Source: Deltaproteobacteria bacterium (GTDB lineage: Bacteria > Desulfobacterota > GWC2-55-46 > DRQE01). From it: a stretch of DNA of 10,497 nt. The notes beneath the pieces are model-generated. The model was not told the DNA's origin. It saw only the letters and a program-made list of their open reading frames with translations, and made no database searches. The translations under genes and the position numbers were made by a program. The stretch covers positions 1 to 10,497 of the forward strand of contig DRQE01000108.1 of NCBI GenBank assembly GCA_011371515.1. Direction: 5' to 3'. How positions within the stretch are numbered: the first letter of the stretch is position 1; each line of letters starts with the position of its first letter. This document shows, in pieces, positions 1-6,463 of the stretch.

Positions 1-1559
1 TAGAAGCCGTATTTGTCGTATCCTATACCAAGTTTTTGGGCAAGCTCTATTGCACTCTTTCTTGGCACTATGGCTGTGGCAAGAACAACCATATCTGCCT
101 CTATCTCAACCTGTGTGCCACTTAATGTGTCTGCGCCCTGCACTATGACCTTGCCATTCTTCTCATAAACCCTCGAGACCCTTCCCCTCAGATACATTGC
201 CCCGTCGTGCTCTATGGCCCTTCTTACAAACTCCTCATAGCGCTTTCCGCCAGACCTTATATCCATGTAGAACACATAGGCCTGTCCGTGGTGGACCTTG
301 TGTTTGTAGAGCATGGTGTGTTTTGCCGTGTACATACAGCATATCTTCGAGCAGTAGGCAACACCCTTCTTCTCATCCCTTGAGCCCACACACTGTATGA
401 ATACCACCGTTTCTGGCACCTTTCCATCAGAGGGTCTTACAATCTTACCCCCTGTGGGTCCTGATGAGGAGGCGAGCCTTTCGAACTGTAGCCCGCTTAT
501 AACATCCTTTATCTTTCCGTAGCCGTACTCGGCAAACCTCTCGTTCGGCATGAGCTCATAGCCTGTTGCAACCACTATGGCTCCAACCTTCTCCTCTATG
601 AACTCATCCTGCTGCTCGAAGTCTATCGCCTTGGGTCCACAGACCTTTGCACATACACCGCATTTGCCCTTCTGTATCATCACACAGTTTGGTGCATCGA
701 TAACCGGCACGTTGGGAACACTCTGCGGGAAGGGGGTGTATATGACCTTACGCTCTTTGAGTTCCATCTCGAACTCGCTTGTTGCCTTGAAGGGACATTT
801 TTCCCAGCACTCACCACACCCCGTGCAGAGGTCTTCCTTCACATAGCGTGCCTTCTTTCTTATGGTCACTGTGAAGTTACCTATGTAGCCCTCCACCTTC
901 TCTATCTCTGAATAGGTATAGAGCTTTATCTTCTCGTTTAGCTCTGCCTCCACCATCTTTGGTGTAAGGATACACTGGGAACAATCCATGGTGGGGAATG
1001 TCTCAGAGAGGCGAGCCATGTTGCCCCCTATGGAGGGTTCCTTCTCCACAAGGATTACCTCTATGCCACCCTCTGCCATATCGAGGGCTGCCTGTATGCC
1101 CGCAATACCTCCACCTATGACCAGTGCCCTCTTCGTTACAGGCATGCTTATGGTCTTAAGAGGCCTGTTTCTTTTAAGCCTCTCTATGGTCATTCTCGTA
1201 AGGTCTATGCTCTTTAGGGTGCCTGTCTTTTTGGTCTTGTCGGGATGGACCCAGCTACACTGCTCCCTTATGTTGGAAATCTCACAGCGGTAGGGATTAA
1301 GGCCTGCCTTCTCGCATGCCTTTCTGAAGGTTGCCTCGTGCATGTGGGGTGAGCAGGCAGACACAACCACACCATCGAGATCGTACTTCTTTATCATCTC
1401 TTTGAGCATCTCTTGGCCCGGTGAAGAGCACATGAACTTGTAACTACAGGTAAAGACCACACCGGGCAGTTTCTTCATCTCCTCGGCAACCTTCTTTGTA
1501 TCAACTGTGCTCTCTATGTTATTGCCACACTGGCAGACGAATACACCTATCCTTGGCAT
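1..1559 (-). CDS. hdrA: Heterodisulfide reductase subunit A-like flavoprotein (3' end outside window)
   Basis: HdrA is the FAD and iron-sulfur subunit of the cytoplasmic HdrABC complex, which passes electrons between a hydrogenase, formate dehydrogenase or ferredoxin partner and the HdrB disulfide site. Translation from the ATG at 1559 stays open for 519 residues to the left edge. Visible in order: an N-terminal domain with CQCG (residues 9-12) and further cysteines at 38, 44, 69, 82, 92 and 101; an FAD-binding GGGIAG (149-154); MDCSQC (191-196); a ferredoxin-type cluster CTGCGECWEKCP (245-256); a second cluster with C292, C300, C303 and C307; then QCVGSRD (389-395) and YCSKICC (402-408), typical of HdrA. 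The N-terminal domain separates it from the shorter QmoA type. The start overlaps the end of hdrB by 13 bases and has a G-rich ribosome site (AAGGGGGTGGG), so translation is probably coupled. HdrA is usually about 650 residues, so roughly 130 are missing. The electron donor is not visible here. Confidence 0.93.
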   Translation of the reverse strand, partial: MPRIGVFVCQCGNNIESTVDTKKVAEEMKKLPGVVFTCSYKFMCSSPGQEMLKEMIKKYDLDGVVVSACSPHMHEATFRKACEKAGLNPYRCEISNIREQCSWVHPDKTKKTGTLKSIDLTRMTIERLKRNRPLKTISMPVTKRALVIGGGIAGIQAALDMAEGGIEVILVEKEPSIGGNMARLSETFPTMDCSQCILTPKMVEAELNEKIKLYTYSEIEKVEGYIGNFTVTIRKKARYVKEDLCTGCGECWEKCPFKATSEFEMELKERKVIYTPFPQSVPNVPVIDAPNCVMIQKGKCGVCAKVCGPKAIDFEQQDEFIEEKVGAIVVATGYELMPNERFAEYGYGKIKDVISGLQFERLASSSGPTGGKIVRPSDGKVPETVVFIQCVGSRDEKKGVAYCSKICCMYTAKHTMLYKHKVHHGQAYVFYMDIRSGGKRYEEFVRRAIEHDGAMYLRGRVSRVYEKNGKVIVQGADTLSGTQVEIEADMVVLATAIVPRKSAIELAQKLGIGYDKYGF

Positions 1560-2428
1560 AGGCCCACCCCCTTCTCTTTAAAGAGTGCTCTTACATCCCA
1601 CTTATTTTTGTCAAGACCTGCCTCTTCTTCCGATTGACCAAGGGCATAGCCCAGAAGCTGTGTGAAATAGACTATAGGCACGGTCTTCCAGTCCCTTCTT
1701 TCTTCCATTGCTCTTTTCTGTGCCTCTTCAAGGTTGTACTGGCACAGGGGACAGCTTGTAACCACAATCTCAGCACCACATTCTGTGGCACTCTCTATAA
1801 CATCGCCTGAAAGTTTTGCCACCACATCCTCCCGTGTCATCGCAAGGTGTGCTCCACAGCACTCTATCTTTTTTGGAAAGTCCACAGGCTCAAGCCCAAG
1901 GGCACTGAAAAGGTCTTCCATAACGGTAGGTGCCTCAGGCTTATCTATACCCATCGTTTTGAATGGTCTTAAAAGCATGCAGCCATAGTAGGCAGCAGCC
2001 TTTATCCCCCCAAGGGGCCTTTTAACACTCTCTTTTACCTTCTCAAAGCCTATCTTGTCTCTGAGTATCTCCACAAAATGGAGTACCTCTATTGAGGGGT
2101 TGTATTCCTCTTCTATGAATTCAGCCACCACCTTCTGCCGTTCACGATCTTCTGAAAGGGTCTCGGCGGTTCTTTTGAGCACATTGTAACAGACACTGCA
2201 CAGGGTGGTAACCACGGAATCAACCTTTGCTGCCGCTGTGAGAACCTTTGCAGGTGAGGTTAGCCCTATGATGTTGTCAGGGGTAAGAGGAAAACTTGCC
2301 CCACAGCAGCTCCACTGCTCAAGCTCACAGAGTTCAAAACCCAGAGTACGCGCACTCTCTCTTGCCGAAAGGTCAAACCCCTTTGCAACTGTGTTGAGTG
2401 TACATCCCGGATAATAGGGTATCTTCAT
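1547..2428 (-). CDS. hdrB: Heterodisulfide reductase subunit B-like protein (two CCG domains)
   Basis: HdrB carries the disulfide-reducing site of HdrABC, with non-cubane [4Fe-4S] clusters held by two CCG domains. Both domains are intact in this 293-residue protein. The first has C9 (YYPGC), C41-C42 (SCCGA) and C77-X2-C80 (CSVC). The second has C149 (YYGC), C189-C190 (ECCGAH) and C225-X2-C228 (CPLC). Length and order match stand-alone HdrB and the CCG-domain subunits of thiol:fumarate reductase and related enzymes. The ATG at 2428 follows an AGG-rich stretch and gives the canonical MKIPYYPGC start. It lies 88 bases after hdrC, a gap that holds a stem-loop, and overlaps hdrA by 13 bases. The substrate may be a disulfide such as DsrC or a low-molecular-weight thiol. 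Given the fumarase neighbours, a fumarate-linked role is possible but not shown. Confidence 0.94.
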   Translation of the reverse strand: MKIPYYPGCTLNTVAKGFDLSARESARTLGFELCELEQWSCCGASFPLTPDNIIGLTSPAKVLTAAAKVDSVVTTLCSVCYNVLKRTAETLSEDRERQKVVAEFIEEEYNPSIEVLHFVEILRDKIGFEKVKESVKRPLGGIKAAAYYGCMLLRPFKTMGIDKPEAPTVMEDLFSALGLEPVDFPKKIECCGAHLAMTREDVVAKLSGDVIESATECGAEIVVTSCPLCQYNLEEAQKRAMEERRDWKTVPIVYFTQLLGYALGQSEEEAGLDKNKWDVRALFKEKGVGLCQG

Positions 2429-2486
2429 ATTGCCTTAACCTCTGTAGTCTCTTTTACGGTCTACTCAATATTGCCCTGCATCCTTC

Positions 2487-2506
2487 GGGGATGTGGAAAC
2501 ATCCCC
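2487..2506 (-). other. Intercistronic stem-loop between hdrC and hdrB
   Basis: In the 88-base gap between hdrC and hdrB, the transcript can form a perfect 8-bp stem, GGGGATGT/ACATCCCC, closing a 4-base loop (UUCC). No U-tract follows in the minus direction, so it is not a standard intrinsic terminator. Such hairpins often protect or define mRNA ends after processing, or adjust subunit stoichiometry; that role is inferred here. Confidence 0.55.
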
Positions 2507-2516
2507 TGTGAATGTG

Positions 2517-2924
2517 TCAGCTTACAAACTTTCTGAACCCGCATACAAGAGCCTGCTGCGGGGCACCTTTCAGGAAGGGCATGTCGAGCTCTTTTATCTT
2601 CTTGTAGTCCTCGCCCTCTCTGAGTGTAAGTTGCCTCAAGCCCTCGAAAAGGGTACCGGCACTGACATCCTTGGGGCAGCGTGCATAACACTGCATACAG
2701 CTCACACAGAGCCACACAGACTCTGCGCTTTTTGCCTCGTCAATTCTGCCCAGTTGCAGCAGCCTTATCATCTGCGATGGTGGATAGTCCATTATGTAAG
2801 ATAGCGGACAGCCTGCCGAACAGTTACCACACTGGTAGCACTTTGCAGGGTCCTCTCCTGTGATTCTTTCAAGGTGTTTAAGCTCCTCGCTGTGGAGTGC
2901 CCTGTTTTCAATCTTTATCTTCAT
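2517..2924 (-). CDS. hdrC: Heterodisulfide reductase subunit C-like ferredoxin subunit (short)
   Basis: HdrC is the small subunit with two cubane [4Fe-4S] clusters that relays electrons from HdrA to HdrB. The 135-residue product has two full binding motifs: C29-X2-C32-X2-C35-X3-C39 (CYQCGNCSAGCP) and C73-X2-C76-X2-C79-X3-C83 (CVSCMQCYARCP). The segment between them, with YPPSQMIRLLQLG (47-59), is typical of HdrC. The protein is shorter than the roughly 180-190 residues common in methanogen HdrC: after the second cluster only about 50 residues follow, ending with a stop at 2517. I see no frameshift that would restore a longer tail, so it looks like a naturally short form. The ATG at 2924 follows AGGGGCG and lies only 5 bases past the fumB stop, indicating co-transcription and probable coupling. 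The order hdrC-hdrB-hdrA supports the assignment. Confidence 0.92.
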   Translation of the reverse strand: MKIKIENRALHSEELKHLERITGEDPAKCYQCGNCSAGCPLSYIMDYPPSQMIRLLQLGRIDEAKSAESVWLCVSCMQCYARCPKDVSAGTLFEGLRQLTLREGEDYKKIKELDMPFLKGAPQQALVCGFRKFVS

Positions 2925-2929
2925 CGCCC

Positions 2930-3523
2930 CTAAACCTTTCTGTATTTTTCAACGCCCTCTTTGAAGAGGTCTCCACCGTACATATCGTATGCAACTATAA
3001 CAGGGAAGTCTTCCACCTCAAGCCTTCTTATTGCCTCTGTGCCGAGCTCTGGATATGCAACGACCTCTGCCTTCTTTATCCTCTGTGATAGAAGTGCCCC
3101 TGCCCCACCAACAGAGACAAAATATACTGCCTTAAACCTCTTAAGCGCCTCTTTAACCTCACTTGATCTGGCACCCTTGCCTATGGTTGCCTTAAGCCCT
3201 GCCTTGAGAAGCGCGGGTGTGAACTCATCCATCCTTGAGCTCGTTGTGGGCCCTGCCGAGCCTATCACCATACCCTCCCTCGGCGGGGTGGGTCCAACAT
3301 AATATATAATCTGTCCGCCTATGTCAAATGGAAGTGGCTCGCCCTTCTGTATAAGCTCAAACATGCGCTTGTGAGCCTGATCCCTTGCGGCATAGATGGT
3401 TCCACTGATAAAGACCTTGTCGCCTGCCCTGAGACCCTCTACAATCTCCTCTGTAAGCGGGGGTGTTATCCTCTTAAAGTCCATCCCTCTTGGCTGCCCT
3501 TTCTTTCGGGGATAGTCCACCAT
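2930..3523 (-). CDS. fumB: Class I (Fe-S) fumarase, beta subunit / C-terminal domain
   Basis: This is the C-terminal half of the iron-sulfur hydro-lyase that hydrates fumarate to malate; it acts with the alpha subunit encoded just upstream. Family signatures in the 197 residues are GTIYAARDQAHKR (41-53), GPTTSSRMD (91-99), GKGARS (115-120), GGAGAL (139-144) and the LGTEAI stretch (160-165). Two starts are possible. The ATG at 3523 has AGGGG at ideal spacing but adds a polar 13-residue extension unlike the family. The ATG at 3484 (MDFKRITPPL) matches the usual N-terminus and gives 184 residues, but its AGAGGG is almost touching the start. I kept the longer form on ribosome-site grounds. Tartrate dehydratase beta (TtdB) is a close relative; adjacency to mdh favours fumarase. 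Confidence 0.9.
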   Translation of the reverse strand: MVDYPRKKGQPRGMDFKRITPPLTEEIVEGLRAGDKVFISGTIYAARDQAHKRMFELIQKGEPLPFDIGGQIIYYVGPTPPREGMVIGSAGPTTSSRMDEFTPALLKAGLKATIGKGARSSEVKEALKRFKAVYFVSVGGAGALLSQRIKKAEVVAYPELGTEAIRRLEVEDFPVIVAYDMYGGDLFKEGVEKYRKV

Positions 3524-3524
3524 G

Positions 3525-3557
3525 GGGAAGCCCCTGTTATAATTGGGGAAACTTCCC
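3525..3557 (-). promoter_or_regulatory. Stem-loop covering the fumB ribosome-binding site
   Basis: In the transcript, GGGAAG (3557-3552) pairs with CUUCCC (3530-3525), and the adjoining CCCC (3548-3545) pairs with GGGG (3534-3531). This makes ten base pairs with a 3-base bulge (UUU) and a 10-base A/U-rich loop. The GGGG strand is the Shine-Dalgarno of the ATG at 3523, and the stem ends one base before that ATG. No U-tract follows. Seen directly: the complementarity. Inferred: limiting or coupling of fumB translation to fumA, or a processing site if the 3484 start is used. Confidence 0.55.
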
Positions 3558-3580
3558 TGACCGACCCCTTTATTAAACTT

Positions 3581-4417
3581 TTAAATCACCACTTCTTTGT
3601 GCCTGTCTGCATGGCACTGGATGTTGACCGCTACCGGGAGGCTTGCTATATGACAGGGATACACCTCTATATGCACAGCAAGCGCTGTTACTGTGCCTCC
3701 AAACCCCATGGGTCCTATCCCCAGTTTGTTTACCTCCTCAAGAAATTCTTCCTCCAGTTTTGCAATATCTTCATCAGGGTGTGGGGTGCCGATGGGTCTA
3801 AGTATTGCCTCTTTAGATAGTATTGCAGATTTTTCAAAGTCCCCACCGATACCCACACCAACCACTATGGGTGGACAGACACTGCCACCCGCCTCCCTTA
3901 CGGTATCTACAACAAACTCTTTTATCGCATCCACCCCTGCCGTGGGGTTGAACATCTTAAGTCTACTCTTGTTCTCGCTGCCTGCACCCTTGAGGGCAAC
4001 CTTTATCTTCACCCTGTCGCCCTCTGTTATACGAGTGTGTATTATGGCAGGTGTGTTGTCGCCCGTGTTCTGGCGCGTTATGGGATGACAGACAGACTTT
4101 CTAAGATAGCCCTCCTCGTAGCCCTCTCTTACACCCTGATTTATGGCATCTTCAAGCGAGCCATCGAGCCTTACATCTCTACCAATCTCCACGAAGACTA
4201 CTGCGATGCCGGTGTCCTGACACATGGGCAATACACCCTCAAGGGCTATCTCGTAATTCTTTATTATCTGGGTGAGCACCTCTCTGCCCATGGGAGAGAC
4301 CTCACGCTCAAAGGCGCTCTTAAGGGCACTCTGCACATCCTCTTCAAGTATGTAGGCACCCTCTATGCAGAGCCTTTTCACCTCTTCTCTTATTCTGTCT
4401 ACCGATAGCTCTCTCAA
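3581..4417 (-). CDS. fumA: Class I (Fe-S) fumarase, alpha subunit / N-terminal domain
   Basis: This is the [4Fe-4S]-binding subunit of the two-subunit fumarase, which interconverts fumarate and malate in the cytoplasm. The 278-residue protein has the three expected cluster cysteines: C66 in LPMCQDTG, C110 in VCHPITRQNTGDN and C181 in SVCPP. GVGIGGDFEKS (187-197), LRPIGTPHPD (206-215) and GPMGFGGT (235-242) are also family signatures. The frame has no ATG upstream: it meets the mdh stop, and the first usable codon is a TTG at 4417 giving MRELSVDRI, which matches the family N-terminus. GGGGAGG lies about 12 bases upstream, with AAGGGG directly adjacent. The gene follows mdh by 21 bases and precedes the beta subunit by 57. 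L-tartrate dehydratase alpha is the main alternative; mdh next door favours fumarase. The cluster makes the enzyme oxygen-sensitive, fitting an anaerobe. Confidence 0.92.
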   Translation of the reverse strand: MRELSVDRIREEVKRLCIEGAYILEEDVQSALKSAFEREVSPMGREVLTQIIKNYEIALEGVLPMCQDTGIAVVFVEIGRDVRLDGSLEDAINQGVREGYEEGYLRKSVCHPITRQNTGDNTPAIIHTRITEGDRVKIKVALKGAGSENKSRLKMFNPTAGVDAIKEFVVDTVREAGGSVCPPIVVGVGIGGDFEKSAILSKEAILRPIGTPHPDEDIAKLEEEFLEEVNKLGIGPMGFGGTVTALAVHIEVYPCHIASLPVAVNIQCHADRHKEVVI

Positions 4418-4438
4418 CCCCTTCTTCTGCCTCCCCTT

Positions 4439-5368
4439 CTAAAGATTGAGCTCTGCCACAAGCCCCTTTATGGCCTTCACCGAGTTGTCGAAAAGAGCCC
4501 TCTCCTCTTCATTCAGCTCTATCTCTATAATCTCTTCCACTCCGCCTGCACCAAGCCTTACGGGCACTCCTACGAACACACCATCAAGCCCGTACTTGCC
4601 ATCACAGTAGGCTGCACAGGGTATTATGCGCTTTTTGTCCTTAAGAATGCTTTCTGCCATCTCTGCCACCGCTGCAGATGGCGCATAGTAGGCACTGCCT
4701 GTTTTAAGCAGACTTACTATCTCTCCGCCTGCGTTACGGGTTCTGTCCATCACCCGCTGTATGGCTTCCTCACTCATAAGCTGCTCTATAGGGATGCCAC
4801 TTACGGTGGTGTATCTTTTAAGGGGCACCATCTCGTCTGCATGCCCACCTATGACCATTGCCTGAACATCCTCCACCGACACACCGAGCTCCATGGATAT
4901 GAATGCCCTGAGCCTTGCACTGTCCAGTGCACCTGCCATACCGACCACCCTGTGGGGTGGAAGCCCGCTTACCTTCCATGCCACATATACCATTACATCG
5001 AGCGGGTTGGTAACAACCATCAGATGGGCATCTGGCGAGTATTTGACCACATTCTCAACAACAGCCTTAACGATGCCCGAGTTTTTGTCTATAAGGTCGC
5101 TTCTGCTCATCCCCGGCTTTCTTGCAAGCCCTGCTGTGATTACCACAAGGTCTGAGCCCTCGGTGTCCTTGTAGTCGTTTGTGCCTGTGATTATAGAGTC
5201 GAACCCTTCGATGGGAGATGCCTCTTTTATATCGAGCGCCTTTCCTGCGGGCATCCCTTCAACTATGTCTACGAGTACTATATCGCCAAGTTCTTTAAGC
5301 CCCATCCAGAGGGCTGCATGAGCCCCCACATGACCTGCCCCAACGATGGTTATCTTCTTTCGTGCCAA
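4439..5368 (-). CDS. mdh: Malate dehydrogenase (LDH-like type)
   Basis: Malate dehydrogenase catalyses NAD-dependent oxaloacetate/malate interconversion. I place the start at the TTG at 5368, preceded by AAAGGAGG with a 6-base spacer. That gives 309 residues, normal for the family, and puts GAGHVG of the Rossmann fold at residues 10-15. An open frame reaching further to 5455 lacks a comparable ribosome site and would run through the promoter. Substrate arginines R84 and R90 lie in [11 protein letters not shown]; an Arg at 84 rather than Gln marks malate rather than lactate dehydrogenase. N122 (VTNPLD), D150 and R153 (GALDSARLR) and catalytic H177 are present. The usual GGHGD motif reads GGHAD. 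It is the first gene of the minus-strand operon, 21 bases before fumA, and is served by the promoters at 5399-5486. Confidence 0.95.
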   Translation of the reverse strand: MARKKITIVGAGHVGAHAALWMGLKELGDIVLVDIVEGMPAGKALDIKEASPIEGFDSIITGTNDYKDTEGSDLVVITAGLARKPGMSRSDLIDKNSGIVKAVVENVVKYSPDAHLMVVTNPLDVMVYVAWKVSGLPPHRVVGMAGALDSARLRAFISMELGVSVEDVQAMVIGGHADEMVPLKRYTTVSGIPIEQLMSEEAIQRVMDRTRNAGGEIVSLLKTGSAYYAPSAAVAEMAESILKDKKRIIPCAAYCDGKYGLDGVFVGVPVRLGAGGVEEIIEIELNEEERALFDNSVKAIKGLVAELNL

Positions 5369-5398
5369 TTTTAGCCTCCTTTCAGGGCAAAAACTTAA

Positions 5399-5433
5399 TG
5401 TATACTGTATACAAAAAGACCCTCTCCTGTCAA
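5399..5433 (-). promoter_or_regulatory. Proximal mdh promoter with palindromic operator over the -10
   Basis: Minus-strand TTGACA at 5433-5428 is a perfect -35 box. A 16-base spacer leads to TATACA (5411-5406), a near-consensus -10. The -10 lies inside the perfect odd palindrome TGTATAC-T-GTATACA (5399-5413, plus-strand reading), two 7-base arms around one base. Transcription would start near 5399, giving a leader of about 30 bases before the TTG of mdh. A dimeric repressor bound here would block polymerase directly. The regulator is not identifiable from the window. Confidence 0.7.
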
Positions 5434-5457
5434 GCAGATTTTCCAAAAATACCACAT

Positions 5458-5486
5458 TATATAGACCATTTCAGAGACAGGGTCAA
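5458..5486 (-). promoter_or_regulatory. Distal mdh promoter candidate
   Basis: Minus-strand TTGACC (5486-5481) is followed after 17 bases by TATATA (5463-5458), overlapping a perfect TATAAT two bases further on (5461-5456). It lies about 50 bases upstream of the proximal promoter, so the operon may have tandem promoters, only one of which is overlapped by the palindrome. Confidence 0.5.
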
Positions 5487-5548
5487 CAGTTTAGTTGCAC
5501 CGGAAGGCTCTTTTTTTTTCTTCGTCCCTTAAGCCCACATGAAAGAGC

Positions 5549-5585
5549 TTGACAACCGTAAAGAAAGTTGTTAATTAAATATAAT
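5549..5585 (+). promoter_or_regulatory. Putative promoter of the tRNA-Val/tRNA-Asp unit
   Basis: A perfect TTGACA occurs at 5549-5554, followed by an A/T-only stretch 5571-5585 directly before tRNA-Val at 5589. The exact -10 is unclear. TAATTA at 5572-5577 has ideal spacing (17) but weak match. TTAAAT at 5575-5580 is better but 20 bases away. The consensus TATAAT at 5580-5585 is 25 bases from the -35 and so close to the tRNA that transcription would begin inside it. The -35 is convincing, the -10 is not. Confidence 0.45.
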
Positions 5586-5588
5586 GAT

Positions 5589-5664
5589 GGGCGGATAGCT
5601 CAGTTGGTAGAGCGCAGCCCTTACAAGGCTGAGGTCACAGGTTCGAGCCCTGTTCCGCCTACCA
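5589..5664 (+). tRNA. tRNA-Val (anticodon UAC)
   Basis: The 76-base sequence folds as a full cloverleaf. The acceptor stem is GGGCGGA/TCCGCCT with a G-U closing pair. The D stem is GCTC/GAGC, and the anticodon stem CAGCC/GGCTG around loop CTTACAA gives anticodon TAC, reading GUA-type valine codons. The T arm is ACAGG-TTCGAGC-CCTGT, the discriminator is A (5661), and CCA is encoded (5662-5664). It is the first gene of a two-tRNA unit, 23 bases before tRNA-Asp. Confidence 0.96.
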
Positions 5665-5687
5665 TTTTGAGCGGGTTTGTCAGAAGC

Positions 5688-5764
5688 GGAGCCGTAGTTA
5701 AGTTGGTTATAACGCCGGCCTGTCACGCCGGAGGGCGCGGGTTCGAGTCCCGTCGGCTCCGCCA
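5688..5764 (+). tRNA. tRNA-Asp (anticodon GUC)
   Basis: The 77-base cloverleaf has acceptor stem GGAGCCG/CGGCTCC, D stem GTTA/TAAC, anticodon stem CCGGC/GCCGG around loop CTGTCAC (anticodon GTC, aspartate), T arm GCGGG-TTCGAGT-CCCGT, discriminator G (5761, the expected aspartate identity base) and encoded CCA (5762-5764). It shares a transcript with tRNA-Val and is followed 17 bases later by a strong terminator. Confidence 0.96.
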
Positions 5765-5775
5765 GATTTTCGATA

Positions 5776-5812
5776 AAAACAAGGGGTTGGCACCATGCTA
5801 ACCCCTGTTTTT
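5776..5812 (+). terminator. Rho-independent terminator after the tRNA pair
   Basis: AGGGGTTGGC (5782-5791) pairs with GCTAACCCCT (5797-5806): ten base pairs including one G-T, around loop ACCAT. TTTTT follows at 5808-5812. AAAAA at 5775-5779 on the other side makes it nearly symmetric, so it could also stop minus-strand transcription. It ends the tRNA transcript and insulates it from the phosphatase gene. Confidence 0.88.
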
Positions 5813-5878
5813 GTGCTTAAGGCAGGGTAGTGGGAACACCTTTTCAGACCATCCTTTACACACTGAAACCTTCTTTTT

Positions 5879-6463
5879 ATGGGTATCCTCGATACAGTTC
5901 AAAGGATAGATGAGTTTCTCCTGTGGCTTCTCAATGTAAAGCTTACGGCAGGCTTCCTCGACCAGTTCATGCCATGGATTACAGACCCCGGAAACTTCAA
6001 GCTACCTCTTCTGATAGTGATTGTTCTATTGCTTGTCTTCGGCAGACCCAGAGACCGCTGGACGATTCTTCTCTGCATAGTTGCCCTTGCCATAAGTAAC
6101 TTCTTTGTAGAAAACCTCAAACACACCTTCGAGCGTATAAGACCATGCCACGAGTTCGACTGGGTAAGAACCCTTAGAGGCTGTGGCAGGACATACTCCA
6201 TGCCCTCGGGACACACGGCAAACATATTTGCCGTAATGGGGGTGCTATCTGTAAGGTACAGAAGGCTTCGCTACCCCTTTCTTCTATTTGCTCTTCTTAT
6301 CGGATGGTCGAGGGTCTATGTGGGGGTACATTATCCCACCGATGTGCTCGCAGGAATTGCCCTTGGGATAGGAGTGGCATGGGTTGTGCTGTTTTCTGAC
6401 AAAAGGCTCACCCCACACCTTAAAGAGTGGCTCAAAGGGCTGAAAAAGAGGCTTAAAAGATGA
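5879..6463 (+). CDS. PAP2-family membrane phosphatase (lipid phosphatase)
   Basis: This is an integral membrane phosphatase of the type 2 phosphatidic acid phosphatase superfamily, whose members remove phosphates from undecaprenyl diphosphate, phosphatidylglycerol phosphate or lipid A. The 194 residues contain all three signature motifs: K81-X6-RP (KHTFERIRP, 81-89), PSGH (109-112) and SR-X5-H-X3-D (S144-R145, H151, D155). H112 and H151 are the expected nucleophile and acid/base residues. Hydrophobic segments lie near 43-55, 62-76, 113-124, 133-143 and 156-171, and the C-terminus is strongly basic (KEWLKGLKKRLKR). The start has no good ribosome site; I keep the ATG at 5879 because the sequence aligns well from there. 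The stop overlaps the start of the glycosyltransferase gene by ATGA, so the two are coupled and probably act on one envelope lipid or carrier. The exact substrate cannot be read from sequence. Confidence 0.9.
   Translation: MGILDTVQRIDEFLLWLLNVKLTAGFLDQFMPWITDPGNFKLPLLIVIVLLLVFGRPRDRWTILLCIVALAISNFFVENLKHTFERIRPCHEFDWVRTLRGCGRTYSMPSGHTANIFAVMGVLSVRYRRLRYPFLLFALLIGWSRVYVGVHYPTDVLAGIALGIGVAWVVLFSDKRLTPHLKEWLKGLKKRLKR

Noticed and set aside
3371..4408. Long plus-strand open frames opposite the fumarase genes
   Set aside because: They lie antisense to well-supported fumA/fumB and show no family motifs.
5369..5455. N-terminal extension of malate dehydrogenase by 29 residues from a GTG/ATG-type start further upstream
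   Set aside because: It crosses the promoter and the Shine-Dalgarno AAAGGAGG, and family alignment begins at the TTG at 5368.
5511..5519. Run of nine T as a terminator tail
   Set aside because: No stem-loop of useful length precedes it (5490-5510), so it is not a terminator on the plus strand; on the minus strand it is an A-run in the upstream region.
5580..5585. Consensus TATAAT directly before tRNA-Val as the -10
   Set aside because: Only 3 bases separate it from the mature tRNA, so transcription would start inside the tRNA, and it is 25 bases from the TTGACA.
5568..5801. 77-codon open frame across the tRNA genes
   Set aside because: It reads through both complete tRNA cloverleaves and the terminator; there is no coding signal beyond chance.
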